16,410 nt of DNA from DASZVN01 sp035547055 (GCA_035547055.1 DASZVN010000024.1:1-16410); one strand, 5' to 3'. Shown: positions 1 to 7,645, counted from the stretch's first letter. Notes: generated from the letters alone by a model not told the origin. A program made the numbers and translations.

Positions 1-860
1 TTGATCGCGATCACCAACACGAAGATGGCGAGGCCCGGCGCCGCGATCAGGTGGGGCTGGAAGAACATGTCGGCGCGGCCCTCCGACACCATGCTTCCCC
101 ATGACGGTGTCGGCGGCTGGATGCCGAGGCCGAGGAAGGACAGCGCCGCCTCGACCAGGATCGCGACCGCGGTCTCGAGCGTCAGCACCACGACGACCTG
201 GTTCATCAGGTTGGGCAGGAGCTCGACGACGATGATGCGGAAATGGGAGGAGCCGATCGCCCGTGCGGCAGCGACAAACTCGCTGCCGCGGAGCTGCATC
301 GCCGCGGCGCGGGTGACGACGGCGTAGCGGTCCCAGAACAGGATGGCGATGGCGCCGATCAGGACCGGCACCGAGGCCTTGAAGATCGAGATCAGCGAGA
401 GCGCGACGACGAGGCCCGGCAGCGCGAGCTTGGTCGTGATGACATACATCACCACGCTGTCGACCTTGCCGCCGAAATAGCCGCCGATCACGCCGATCGT
501 CGTGCCGATGATCGCCGCGAGCCCGGCAGCCAGGAAGCCGACCGTCAGCGAGATCCGGGCGCCGTAGATGACGCGGCTCAGGACGTCGCGGCCGAGGCTA
601 TCGGTGCCGATCGGATGGGCCCAACTCCCGCCGGCCTGCCATAGCGGTGGCGCAAACTGGTCGGCGATGTCCTGGGCGTAGGGATCGGACGGCGCGATCC
701 ACGGTGCGAAGATCGCGACAAGGACGAAGGCCAGCACGATGAAGCCGCCGATCAGGAAGCCGGGATGGCGCCGCGCCCGGTGCAGCGCGAGCCTGGCAGG
801 GGACAGGGGCGGCGGCTCGGTCGCGAGGGCGGCCACAGTCGTGGGATCGGTTGCGGACAT
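1..860 (-). CDS. DppC-like ABC transporter permease, 3' end outside window
   Basis: Inner-membrane permease of a peptide/nickel-type (family 5) ABC importer, the usual partner of a DppB-like subunit. The frame was read on the minus strand from the ATG at 858-860 and stays open for 286 codons to the window edge, so the C-terminus is missing. Visible marks are one membrane segment near residues 34-55, the family sequence HPIGTDSLGRDVLSR (82-96), several later hydrophobic segments, an EAA loop with FVAAARAIG (195-203) for contact with the ATPase, and SFLGLGIQPPTPSWG (241-255), which is very characteristic of DppC/OppC. It starts 6 bp after the dppB-like stop, so the two are co-transcribed. The family is certain. 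The substrate is not, because these permeases do not reveal it; the Rieske oxygenase in the same operon argues against plain dipeptides. Confidence 0.93.
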   Translation of the reverse strand, partial: MSATDPTTVAALATEPPPLSPARLALHRARRHPGFLIGGFIVLAFVLVAIFAPWIAPSDPYAQDIADQFAPPLWQAGGSWAHPIGTDSLGRDVLSRVIYGARISLTVGFLAAGLAAIIGTTIGVIGGYFGGKVDSVVMYVITTKLALPGLVVALSLISIFKASVPVLIGAIAILFWDRYAVVTRAAAMQLRGSEFVAAARAIGSSHFRIIVVELLPNLMNQVVVVLTLETAVAILVEAALSFLGLGIQPPTPSWGSMVSEGRADMFFQPHLIAAPGLAIFVLVIAI

Positions 861-866
861 GGCGGC

Positions 867-1784
867 TCAGCCGAGCGCGATTCGCGGATCGAGCCGCGCG
901 TTGATGAGGTCGCTCGCGAGCGTCAAGACGATGTAGACCACCGAGACGAAGGCGACGATGGTCTGCACCACCGGGAAGTCGGCCTGCTGGATCGCCCGGA
1001 ACACCTCGAAGCCGAGCCCGTCGAGCGCGAACACGGTCTCGACCACGACGGTGCCGCCGAGGACATAGCCGAACGTCACCATCAGCACCGAGACCACCGG
1101 CAGGAGTGCGTTCCGAAGCGCATGCTTGAACAGCACCACCCGCACCGGCAGGCCCTTGGCGCGAGCCATACGGACATAATCGGAGCGGAGCACGTCCAGC
1201 ATGCCGGAGCGGGTGAGGCGCATCGGCGCCGGCAGGCTCGCCAGCGCGACCGTGATCGTCGGCAGGATGTAGCTCTGCCAGCTCGCCTGGCCCGACACCG
1301 GCGTCCATTTGAGCCAGACGCCGAACACCAGCATGAGGATGAGCGCGAACCAGAAGCTCGGGATCGCTTGGCCGAACGCCGCAAAGGACAGCGCCAGCCG
1401 GTCGATCCAACTGTTGCGCCGGGTCGCCGCGAGCACGCCGAGCGGGATCGCCAACACCACGATCAGGATCAGCGAGAAGAAAGCGAGCCGCGCCGTGACC
1501 GGCAAGGCGCGGGCAATGATGTCCGCAACGGGTTGGCCGGTGAACAGCGACTTGCCGAGATTGCCGTGCAGCGCGCCGCCGAGCCAATGCAGATATTGCA
1601 GATAGAACGGGGCATCGAGGCCATAGAGATGGGCCGTCGCGCGGATCTGGGCATCGGTCGCGCCTTCGCCGGCGAGCTGGGCGGCAAGGTCGCCGGACAG
1701 GCGGAGCAGCGCGAACGACAGGACCGACACGGTGATCGCGACCAGTAGTGCGACCACCGCCCGCCGGGCGAGAAAGCGAGCCAT
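867..1784 (-). CDS. DppB-like ABC transporter permease
   Basis: Inner-membrane permease of a family-5 ABC importer, 305 residues, the normal size for DppB/OppB. The N-terminal helix is near residues 9-29, followed by the periplasmic stretch YGLDAPFYLQYLHWLGGALH (54-73) and GNLGKSL (75-81) typical of the family. The EAA loop MARAKGLPVRVVLFKHALRN (206-225) precedes LLPVVSVLMVTFGYVLGGTV, also a hallmark. The C-terminus LINARLDPRI is standard. The ATG at 1782-1784 lies 11 bp after the stop of the Rieske oxygenase; the frame is open far upstream, but that part belongs to other genes. Its partner DppC-like subunit follows after 6 bp. Family assignment is firm; substrate is unknown. Confidence 0.95.
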   Translation of the reverse strand: MARFLARRAVVALLVAITVSVLSFALLRLSGDLAAQLAGEGATDAQIRATAHLYGLDAPFYLQYLHWLGGALHGNLGKSLFTGQPVADIIARALPVTARLAFFSLILIVVLAIPLGVLAATRRNSWIDRLALSFAAFGQAIPSFWFALILMLVFGVWLKWTPVSGQASWQSYILPTITVALASLPAPMRLTRSGMLDVLRSDYVRMARAKGLPVRVVLFKHALRNALLPVVSVLMVTFGYVLGGTVVVETVFALDGLGFEVFRAIQQADFPVVQTIVAFVSVVYIVLTLASDLINARLDPRIALG

Positions 1785-1795
1785 CGGCCGGTCTG

Positions 1796-3151
1796 CTAGG
1801 CGTCGGCTGTCGCCGCGGCCGCGGGATCGGCCTCGCTGCGGCGCTCTACCCGCGCGATCGGCCGTGCCGGGTCGGCGCCCCAGCCGACGCGGCGGCGGTT
1901 GAAGTCGTCGAGCCAGTCGGTCTCGCTCGGCAGCATCAGGAAGCCGGCGCGGACCCCGCGATAGACCTCGGGGTCGACGATGCCCGGCGGCGGCGTGCCG
2001 TGGTCGCGCAGCGCCGTCGCCGCCCGCATCAGCACGCGCCGGGTCAGCATGATCATGCGGTCGCTGGTGCCGAGATGCTCCTTGGTGCGGTTGACGACTG
2101 GCCCCATGCTTTCGGTCACGGCCTGGTCCTGCACCGGGATGCCGACGACGCCGGAATAGTTTCGGTCCTGCTGCAGCTCCCGCGAGATCAGGTGATCGTT
2201 GCGCGGGTTCTCCTGGATGCGCCAGCGGCCGTACCAGTCGCTCGTGTTCGGCAGGTAGGTGAGGTCGACCGTCTGGCCGGGGAAGCGCTTGCCGTCCTTG
2301 TCGGTGCCGTAGGGTGTGCGCCGCGGTGCGGTCATCACCACGAGCATGGAATGCCCGTCGTCGACCGGGAGCCACGCTCGCAGGCGGTTATGGCCGAGCG
2401 GCTCGGACGGCGTCATCGTGAAGAACGGCAGGAGGAACTGCGCGACGCGGTGATAGGTCTCGCCCGGGCCGCCGGGGCGGAAGGCGGAGTACATCGTGCC
2501 ATAGGGCGTCTCGACCACCTCGTATTTCGGGCGGCGGTTGGCGACCCGGTAATAGTCGAGCGAGCCCGGCTCGAAGTCCTCGACCGACGAGCCGCCGCCG
2601 TGCAGGAAACCGACATGGCAGGTATCGATGTCGCCCTCGAGCGCCTGCAGCCAGTTGCACTCACGGAACATGAAGCTGACCTCGAGCTCATCCGGCGGGA
2701 TGTCGCCGAGGTCGAAGGTCGGGAAGGGCGGCGCCTCGTCGCGCTCGCCCATGAAGGCCCACACGACGCCGTAGAGCTCGCGGGTCGCGAGGGCGCGCAG
2801 GCGGATGCGGTCGCTGTAGTCAGTCTCCGGCGGTTCGCTCGGCATGTCGATGCACTGGCCGTCGTGGCGGAATTTCCAGCCGTGATAGACGCAGCGGATG
2901 CCGCCGGCCTCGTTGCGGCCGTACCACAGCGAGGCGCAGCGATGGGCGCACTCATGGTCGACGATGCCGACCGTGCCGTCGGGTGAGCGGAAGGCGATGA
3001 AGTTCTCACCGAGAAGCCGCAGCCGGACCGGAGAACCGCCGGGCGCGAGTTCGTCGGCCTTGATCGCCGGAAACCAATAGCGGCGCATCAGCTCGCCCAT
3101 CGGCGTGCCAGGGCCGACGCGGGTCAGGAACTCGTTGTCTTCGGCGCGCAT
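1796..3151 (-). CDS. Rieske non-haem iron oxygenase, phthalate dioxygenase/O-demethylase type
   Basis: Oxygenase component of a Rieske ring-hydroxylating or demethylating system, 451 residues. The N-terminal Rieske domain shows the [2Fe-2S] ligands as C68-x-H70 and C87-x2-H90. The catalytic domain shows D176-x2-H179-x4-H184, the bridging Asp and the two iron-binding His. QDQAVTESMG (341-350) followed by TKEHLGTSD is typical of the branch holding phthalate 4,5-dioxygenase and phenoxybenzoate dioxygenase; D342 is a plausible third iron ligand. The ATG at 3149-3151 is preceded by AGGAGG seven bases away, which fixes the start. The gene lies 23 bp after a binding-protein gene and 11 bp before dppB, so it is translated within a transporter operon. 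Electrons must come from a reductase not visible here. The substrate is inferred only as a small, probably aromatic, imported compound. Confidence 0.93.
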   Translation of the reverse strand: MRAEDNEFLTRVGPGTPMGELMRRYWFPAIKADELAPGGSPVRLRLLGENFIAFRSPDGTVGIVDHECAHRCASLWYGRNEAGGIRCVYHGWKFRHDGQCIDMPSEPPETDYSDRIRLRALATRELYGVVWAFMGERDEAPPFPTFDLGDIPPDELEVSFMFRECNWLQALEGDIDTCHVGFLHGGGSSVEDFEPGSLDYYRVANRRPKYEVVETPYGTMYSAFRPGGPGETYHRVAQFLLPFFTMTPSEPLGHNRLRAWLPVDDGHSMLVVMTAPRRTPYGTDKDGKRFPGQTVDLTYLPNTSDWYGRWRIQENPRNDHLISRELQQDRNYSGVVGIPVQDQAVTESMGPVVNRTKEHLGTSDRMIMLTRRVLMRAATALRDHGTPPPGIVDPEVYRGVRAGFLMLPSETDWLDDFNRRRVGWGADPARPIARVERRSEADPAAAATADA

Positions 3152-3174
3152 GGCCGTTCCTCCTCGCCGTAGGC

Positions 3175-4728
3175 CTATTTCTTCGCCCACGACAGCATGT
3201 CGTAGCTCAACCCCCATGGGGCCATCGGGTGGGTGTCGAAACCGGAGAGCGTCAGGTCCTTCGAATGCACCCACAGCACCGGGTAGCGCGTCAGCGGCAC
3301 CAAATAGTCGAGCGAGGTGGCGAGGTCGAAGACCTCCCCCGTCTCCTTTTCGCGCTTCGCCTGGTCGAGCTCGTGCTCGCTCGCCTGGACGAGGTCGAAG
3401 AAACGCTTGTCGTGGTGGTAGTCGCGGGCCCCTGGGCTGAACAGGAATTCCAGCGTGTGGTCGACGTCCGGCACGGCGCCGCCGCCCCAGGCGCCGATCA
3501 GGATCTGCTGCTTGCCGGCGATTTGCTGGGCGCGATAGGCCGCAAAGGTCATCTGCTGCACCTTGGCGTTGACGTTGATCGCGCGGAGCTCGCCGCTGAT
3601 CACCTCGGCGATCTTGCCCGAAAGGTAGGAGAAGGCCGTCAGGTTGACGGTGAATCCGGTGGGATAGCCGGCCTCGGCCATCAGCTTCTTCGCAGTCGCC
3701 GGGTCGTAGCTCGGCGGCGTGACGGAGAGCTTGCAGCCGATCTGCGACGGGTCGCACAGGCCTTTGGGATCGCTCACCTGGCCGGCCCATTTGCCGGCGA
3801 TGATGCGCTTGAGATCGTCCGGCTTGATGCTGCGGAGGATCGCTTCGCGCACGCGCCGGTCGGTCAGCGGCTTGAGGCCGCTGCGGCCCGCCGCGTCCAT
3901 CATGATGTAGTAGACGCCGAAGGTGTCGCCGAGCGTCACCGCGAACTGCCCGCTTGCTTCGAGCGCCGCCGACTGGTTGGCCGGGATGTCGCGGACGAGG
4001 TCGAGATTGCCGGCGAGGAGCGATGCCACCCGGGCGCCCGCGTCGGGAATGCCGACGACCTGGATGCGGCCGATTGTGCCGGCGGGCTTGGCGTAGCTGC
4101 CCTGCGGATAGGATTTCCGCTTTTCCAGGATGACCCCCTTGGCGGGGTCGACCTGGACGGCGCGATAGGGTCCTGTGCCGATCGGGTGGTGGCCGAAATC
4201 GACCTTGTCCTTCAGCGGCCCATGGACATGCTCGGGATAGATCTGGAGCTGGGTCGCGAGCAGCGCGAGGTCGGCCGGCGTCGGCCGCTTCTCCTTGATG
4301 CGGACGGTGTAGGGATCGACCGCGGTGGCGCCTGCTATCCACTCATAATCGCTCTTGGTGCGGAGCCGGACCTTGGGGTCGATCAGATAGTCGACCGTAT
4401 AGACCACGTCGGCCGCGGTGAAAGGCTTGCCGTCGTGCCAGGTCACGTCGTGGCGAAGCTTGAACTCCAGCGTGGTGTCGTCGACATGCGTCCACGACGT
4501 CGCGAGCAGCGGCACGAAGATGCGCTTGGCGTAGTCGTAGGTGACGAGGGTGTCGAAAACGGCGTCGCGCAGGAAGAAGATCTCGGGGCGGACGTCGAGA
4601 TAGGCGTCGAGCGTGCCGACCGGCTCCTGCTGCGAGATGCGCACGGTGTCCTGCGCGTGCTGCGCGCGCGCCGGGATCGCGGCGAACAAGGCCGCCCCGG
4701 CAAGAGCCAAGATCGCCAGACGCTTCAT
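3175..4728 (-). CDS. Family-5 ABC transporter substrate-binding protein (peptide/nickel type)
   Basis: Periplasmic binding protein that delivers substrate to the DppB/DppC-like permeases downstream, 517 residues, normal for SBP family 5. The signal peptide is MKRLAILALAGAALFAAIPA-RA with likely cleavage after residue 22. The family core is clear in LRHDVTWHDGKPFTAADVVY (91-110), PIGTGPYR (182-189) and AKKLMAEAGYPTGF further on. The ATG at 4726-4728 has GGAGGAAACGGC in front, a strong ribosome site, and gives a proper signal peptide; longer starts would not. The Rieske oxygenase begins 23 bp after the stop. Proteins of this family bind peptides, but also nickel, sugars, opines and aromatic conjugates, so the ligand is open. 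A distant LysR gene lies 119 bp upstream on the same strand. Confidence 0.94.
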   Translation of the reverse strand: MKRLAILALAGAALFAAIPARAQHAQDTVRISQQEPVGTLDAYLDVRPEIFFLRDAVFDTLVTYDYAKRIFVPLLATSWTHVDDTTLEFKLRHDVTWHDGKPFTAADVVYTVDYLIDPKVRLRTKSDYEWIAGATAVDPYTVRIKEKRPTPADLALLATQLQIYPEHVHGPLKDKVDFGHHPIGTGPYRAVQVDPAKGVILEKRKSYPQGSYAKPAGTIGRIQVVGIPDAGARVASLLAGNLDLVRDIPANQSAALEASGQFAVTLGDTFGVYYIMMDAAGRSGLKPLTDRRVREAILRSIKPDDLKRIIAGKWAGQVSDPKGLCDPSQIGCKLSVTPPSYDPATAKKLMAEAGYPTGFTVNLTAFSYLSGKIAEVISGELRAINVNAKVQQMTFAAYRAQQIAGKQQILIGAWGGGAVPDVDHTLEFLFSPGARDYHHDKRFFDLVQASEHELDQAKREKETGEVFDLATSLDYLVPLTRYPVLWVHSKDLTLSGFDTHPMAPWGLSYDMLSWAKK

Positions 4729-4847
4729 GCCGTTTCCTCCCGTTCCCCGCGCGGCCCGGTGCAGCGGGGCGTCCGCGGCCCGGGCCTGTCGGGCGGGATG
4801 ATGTCGCCCGCCAAACCGGCGCCGCAAATGAAAAAAACGGCAGGGCG
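4729..4847 (-). other. Leader between LysR gene and binding-protein gene
   Basis: This 119-bp gap carries no gene. Read on the minus strand it starts with a run of seven T (4831-4837), followed by a 6-bp stem with a 9-base loop (GGCGGG at 4807-4812 paired with CCCGCC at 4792-4797), a GGCCCGGGCC palindrome near 4777-4786, and the ribosome site of the binding protein. It may hold a promoter for the transporter operon, or an attenuating structure, but no clear -35/-10 pair is visible. Confidence 0.3.
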
Positions 4848-5837
4848 TTAACCGCGCGGTTTGGCGGCCTCGCGGCCATCGTCGGCTGCATATTCACGGG
4901 AGACATCGCGGAGCGTGGCGAGGAGCTGGCGCGCCGGCCGCGAGAGGGCGCCGTGGCTGCGGTAGAACACGCCGACGGCGTGGTGGGCCGCGGGCAGGCG
5001 GAGCGGCAGTTCGCGGAACAGGCCGCGGCTCAATTCGTCGCGGACCCGGAGCCGGCCGGTCGCGACCACGACGTCGCTTTGGGACACGACGGCGCGGAGC
5101 GAGCCGATCGGGTTGACTTCGCTCCACGAGTCCAGCGCAGAGAGGCCCTCGGCCCGGAACGCCTTGCGCAGAAGTTGGTCGAGGGCCGTCCCCTTGGTCG
5201 GCACAACCCAATGGAACGCCGTGAGGTCGGCAAGCGTCAGCGCGGCACGTTCGGCGAGCGGATGGCCCAGCCGCGCCACCACCACGAGGTCGTCGTGATA
5301 GAGCACCTCCATCGCGAGGCCGTCCGGCATCGCGCCTTCGGGCACGGCCGAGACGAAGAAATCGACGTCGCCGACGCGAGTCTGCTCGCTGAGCTGGTCG
5401 AACCAGCCGCCGCGCAGCGTGATGCCGGCGTCGCCGCGCCGGGCGGCGCCGATGCGCCGGGCCACCGCCTCGGGCAGCACCGGGTTCAGCGCGTCGGGCA
5501 GGGCGCCGACCACCACCCGCGGCGCCGGGCCGCCGTTCATCTCGGCGACCTCCGTGGCGCCGAGCGCGATCTCGGCCAGAGCCACCTTGGCGCGGGCGTA
5601 GAACAGCTCGCCGGCCGGCGTCAGCATCATGCCGGTCGAAGTACGATAGAAGAGCTCGGCGCCCAGCGCGCGTTCGAGCTCGCGGACGCTCTTGGTCAGC
5701 GCCGGGGCGGTCAGCCCCATGTCGCGGGCCGCACGGCTGATCGCGCCGGCGTCAGCGACGGCGATGAACGCCGCCAGCCGATGCAGGCTGACCTGCAACG
5801 GCTTGCCGGCGACATGCTGCACGGAAGAGGGGCGCAT
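4848..5837 (-). CDS. LysR-type transcriptional regulator
   Basis: DNA-binding regulator, 329 residues from the chosen start. The N-terminal winged helix-turn-helix spans about residues 18-77, with SLHRLAAFIAVADAGAISRA (17-36), GLTAPALTKSVRELERALGA (41-60) and ELFYRTSTGMMLTPAGELF. The LysR effector domain follows, starting near APRVVVGALPDALNP and ending before a polar tail. The start is uncertain: ATG at 5835-5837 gives the most usual length, ATGs at 5855 and 5858 are possible, and a TTG at 5903 would overlap a palindrome likely to be the operator. None has a strong ribosome site. Its position upstream of, and collinear with, the binding protein-oxygenase-permease genes makes it the likely regulator of that operon, presumably responding to the transported compound. 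This is inference from position. Confidence 0.92.
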   Translation of the reverse strand: MRPSSVQHVAGKPLQVSLHRLAAFIAVADAGAISRAARDMGLTAPALTKSVRELERALGAELFYRTSTGMMLTPAGELFYARAKVALAEIALGATEVAEMNGGPAPRVVVGALPDALNPVLPEAVARRIGAARRGDAGITLRGGWFDQLSEQTRVGDVDFFVSAVPEGAMPDGLAMEVLYHDDLVVVARLGHPLAERAALTLADLTAFHWVVPTKGTALDQLLRKAFRAEGLSALDSWSEVNPIGSLRAVVSQSDVVVATGRLRVRDELSRGLFRELPLRLPAAHHAVGVFYRSHGALSRPARQLLATLRDVSREYAADDGREAAKPRG

Positions 5838-5885
5838 CCGCCGCCTGCCGGACATCATCACCCAATCGCAACCGGCCGGTGTGAC

Positions 5886-5903
5886 GTCCGATTGGACATC
5901 CAA
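5886..5903. promoter_or_regulatory. Overlapping palindromes upstream of the LysR gene (candidate operator)
   Basis: TTGGACATCCAA (5892-5903) has perfect 5-bp arms about a 2-base centre. It overlaps a second dyad, GTCC-GATT-GGAC (5886-5897). They lie 48 to 55 bp upstream of the preferred LysR start, where LysR proteins commonly bind to autoregulate. The sites do not fit the T-N11-A consensus exactly, so the assignment rests on symmetry and position only. Confidence 0.4.
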
Positions 5904-5965
5904 GGCGCCACCGCCTCACGACCTTTCTAGCCTAGGATCCGATCCACGCATTCGGAAGACGTGAT

Positions 5966-6157
5966 TCAACAGAGATCGATTCTCCTCGGCGTCGGGCGGT
6001 TCGACACCCCCGCTTTGGTGACGTCCGCCGCAGCGACCATGTCGCCGACGCTGGTCGCGACGATGCCCTTGGCGAGGAAGAGGCGTTCGGCTGCGTCTAT
6101 CTCCTAGCGACGCACCTTGGCTGGCTTGGTGCGCGGCCGCAGGGTCGGCACCGCCAT
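5966..6157 (-). pseudogene. Broken N-terminal stump of a TetR-family regulator
   Basis: Reading on the minus strand from ATG at 6155-6157 gives MAVPTLRPRTKPAKVRR, then an in-frame TAG (6104-6106), then EIDAAERLFLAKGIVATS followed by VGDMVAAADVTKAGV. The last two pieces match the helix-turn-helix start of TetR regulators, where the common form is RRQEILDAAERLF followed by a turn and ADVTKAGVYHHF. The amber codon stands where Gln (CAG) is usual, and one residue (the Leu of EIL) is missing. After AGV the family pattern ends and the frame closes at a TGA (5966-5968), so the ligand-binding domain is absent. This is a dead gene, inactivated by a nonsense change and a C-terminal deletion. It was recognised from the family pattern, not from a search. 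Confidence 0.72.
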
Positions 6158-6601
6158 CGCCGCGTTCGAGCGCAGGGCACGCCGCATCCTCGGCCGATCT
6201 CGACGCGAAGGCGTGCCAGCGCTGCCTCGGGCGCTGCATGGTCAGGCGGCGGGCCGTGCGGGCGGAAGACGTCGTCCGCCAGTCACGCCCGGCGCCGCGG
6301 CCGTGTCGGGAAACATCGCCGCCGGCACGCCGAACGCCCGCTTCATGTCCATCCGGCTCATGCGCGTAACGGCGTGCCGAAACGACATTGGCATGGCCCA
6401 TGACGAGGCGTCGCATGAGCTCCAGGTTGCGCTACGTCCTGGATTGCCCGCTCGCTCGCCGGATCGACGCTGGAGGTGGCAGAGCACGGGCGATGGCGAG
6501 GCGCAGCGAGTATGGGAGAGATTGACTGACTGCCGGTCACATCTCAATGCGATTGCGATGCGCTCACAATTAATCGGTACGTGTTGCGTGGCCGTCTAAT
6601 A
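6158..6601. other. Gene-free stretch between TetR stump and AT-rich promoter
   Basis: About 440 bp without a convincing gene. Open frames exist on both strands, but their products are Arg/Pro/Ala-rich and show no family pattern, apart from the short recombinase-like segment listed separately at 6351-6428. Base composition shifts gradually from GC-rich to more balanced towards 6600. It looks like decayed coding DNA, which agrees with the broken TetR gene next to it. Confidence 0.45.
6351..6428 (-). pseudogene. Possible scrap of a tyrosine recombinase C-terminus
   Basis: One minus-strand frame reads NLELMRRLVMGHANVVSARR and then YAHEPD. This resembles the last catalytic motif of tyrosine recombinases (form LxxLLGHxxxxxTxxYxH), with the GH His and the Tyr nine residues apart as expected. 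An in-frame TAG lies just upstream (6432-6434), and no R-H-R catalytic residues can be seen in any frame before it. If real, it is a tiny remnant of an integrated element. The match is short and could be chance; there is one extra residue ahead of the GH. Confidence 0.3.
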
Positions 6602-6618
6602 TATAGAATATATCTAAA
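6602..6618. promoter_or_regulatory. Candidate Irr iron-control element (ICE) upstream of exbB
   Basis: TATAGAATATATCTAAA matches the alphaproteobacterial ICE consensus TTTAGAA-N3-TTCTAAA at 12 of 14 defined positions. Irr is a Fur-family protein, sensitive to haem status, that controls iron-uptake genes, and exbB-exbD-tonB is a typical target. The site lies about 140 bp before the exbB start in the only AT-rich stretch of the window. The match was counted by eye; binding is inferred. Confidence 0.5.
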
Positions 6619-6658
6619 CTAGAGTATCCTTTGGACATATTCTAGATTATTGTATTTG
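6619..6658 (+). promoter_or_regulatory. Dyad and candidate promoter for exbB-exbD-tonB
   Basis: Directly after the ICE lies an imperfect dyad, CTAGAGTAT (6619-6627) and ATATTCTAG (6637-6645), matching at 8 of 9 positions about a 9-base centre. TTGGAC (6631-6636) could be a -35 box, with TATTTG (6653-6658) as a weak -10 box 16 bases later. That would leave a leader of roughly 95 bases, which contains a perfect GCTTCGCGAAGC palindrome (6732-6743). The promoter assignment is tentative. Confidence 0.35.
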
Positions 6659-6760
6659 CGAGCTTATTCTCTGGCTGCTAATTCGGTCGGGAGAGTTGTG
6701 GGCAGGACGCTGAAGCCTGCGGCGGCCGGCCCGCTTCGCGAAGCAGACGAGAATAGCGTC

Positions 6761-7642
6761 ATGGCTGGTTGGCGGATCGAGACGAGGCCGAGGCACCGCG
6801 TGCCGGCGGCCCTGGCGATGCTGGTCGTCACCATCGCCCCGGCTGTCGCCCAGACGCAGTCGCCTTCCGTTGCAGCGAGGAGCGCGGCGGCTTCGCCCGC
6901 GCCCGCGGCGTTTGGGGCGCTGCCGCAGGACCTGTCGCCGTGGTCGATGTTCCTGCATGCCGACATCGTCGTGAAGGCGGTGATGATCGGCCTCGCCTTC
7001 GCCTCGCTGGTGACGTGGACGGTGTGGCTGGCGAAGGGGCTCGACCTCCTCGCCGCCAGGCGGAAGGCGCGCCGCGCCGCCCGCAAGCTCGAGCAGGCGG
7101 CAAGCCTCGTGGAGGCGGCGCGCGCGATCGAGGCCGGCTGGACCCGGCGCGGCCCGGTCGCCGACCTCGTGCGGGCCGCCGCGCGCGAGGAACAGCGCTC
7201 CGACGGCCTCTCGGCCGAGGGCATCAAGGAGCGGCTCGCGATCGCGCTGTCGCGCATCGAGGCCCGCGCCGGCCGCGCCATGGCGCGCGGCACCGGCCTC
7301 CTCGCCACCATCGGCGCCACCGCGCCCTTCGTCGGCCTGTTCGGCACGGTGTGGGGCATCATGAACAGCTTCGTCGGCATCTCGAAGGCGCATACCACCA
7401 ACCTCGCGGTGGTGGCGCCCGGCATCGCCGAGGCGCTGCTCGCGACCGCGATCGGCCTCGTCGCGGCGATCCCGGCGGTGATCCTCTACAACGTCTTCGC
7501 CCGCGCCATCGCCGGCTACCGCGCCGTGCTGTCGGATGCCTCGGGCGAGGTGCTGCGCCACCTTTCGCGCGACCTCGAACGGCAGGGCAGCAGCGGGCTG
7601 GCCGACGCCGCCCTGGAGGTCCGCCTGCGCGCGGCGGAGTGA
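6761..7642 (+). CDS. exbB: ExbB, proton-channel subunit of the TonB energising complex
   Basis: MotA/TolQ/ExbB-family inner-membrane protein that, with ExbD, uses the proton gradient to energise TonB. It has 293 residues from ATG 6761, the length of the longer ExbB type with an N-terminal secretion signal (cleavage likely after APAVA, residue 30). Three membrane segments lie at about 67-90, 180-202 and 222-246. The conserved blocks TGLLATIGATAPFVGLFGTV (178-197) and APGIAEALLATAIGLVAAIP (219-238) are clear. An in-frame TTG at 6650 would add 37 residues ahead of the signal peptide and overlap the promoter, so ATG 6761 is preferred. exbD follows after 3 bp. Iron control is likely from the ICE-like site upstream. 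Confidence 0.95.
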   Translation: MAGWRIETRPRHRVPAALAMLVVTIAPAVAQTQSPSVAARSAAASPAPAAFGALPQDLSPWSMFLHADIVVKAVMIGLAFASLVTWTVWLAKGLDLLAARRKARRAARKLEQAASLVEAARAIEAGWTRRGPVADLVRAAAREEQRSDGLSAEGIKERLAIALSRIEARAGRAMARGTGLLATIGATAPFVGLFGTVWGIMNSFVGISKAHTTNLAVVAPGIAEALLATAIGLVAAIPAVILYNVFARAIAGYRAVLSDASGEVLRHLSRDLERQGSSGLADAALEVRLRAAE

Positions 7643-7645
7643 GCG

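Noticed and set aside
3229..4851. Long open frame antisense to the family-5 binding protein, and similar ones at 1748-2986 and 10106-12223
   Set aside because: Products are rich in Arg, Asp and His with no family pattern, and the opposite strand carries clear genes with signal peptides and motifs. GC-rich codon use commonly leaves such frames open.
4831..4861. Possible terminator after the LysR gene: perfect palindrome AACCGCGCGGTT (4850-4861), then T7 on the minus strand (4831-4837)
   Set aside because: The stem is short, overlaps the stop codon, and the T run starts 12 bases after it, so it does not form a proper intrinsic terminator.
5838..5903. Longer LysR product from the TTG at 5903
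   Set aside because: It would add 22 residues unlike LysR N-termini, and the TTG falls within a palindrome that is better read as an operator.
6650..6760. N-terminal extension of ExbB from the TTG at 6650
   Set aside because: The added residues precede a complete signal peptide and overlap the promoter region.
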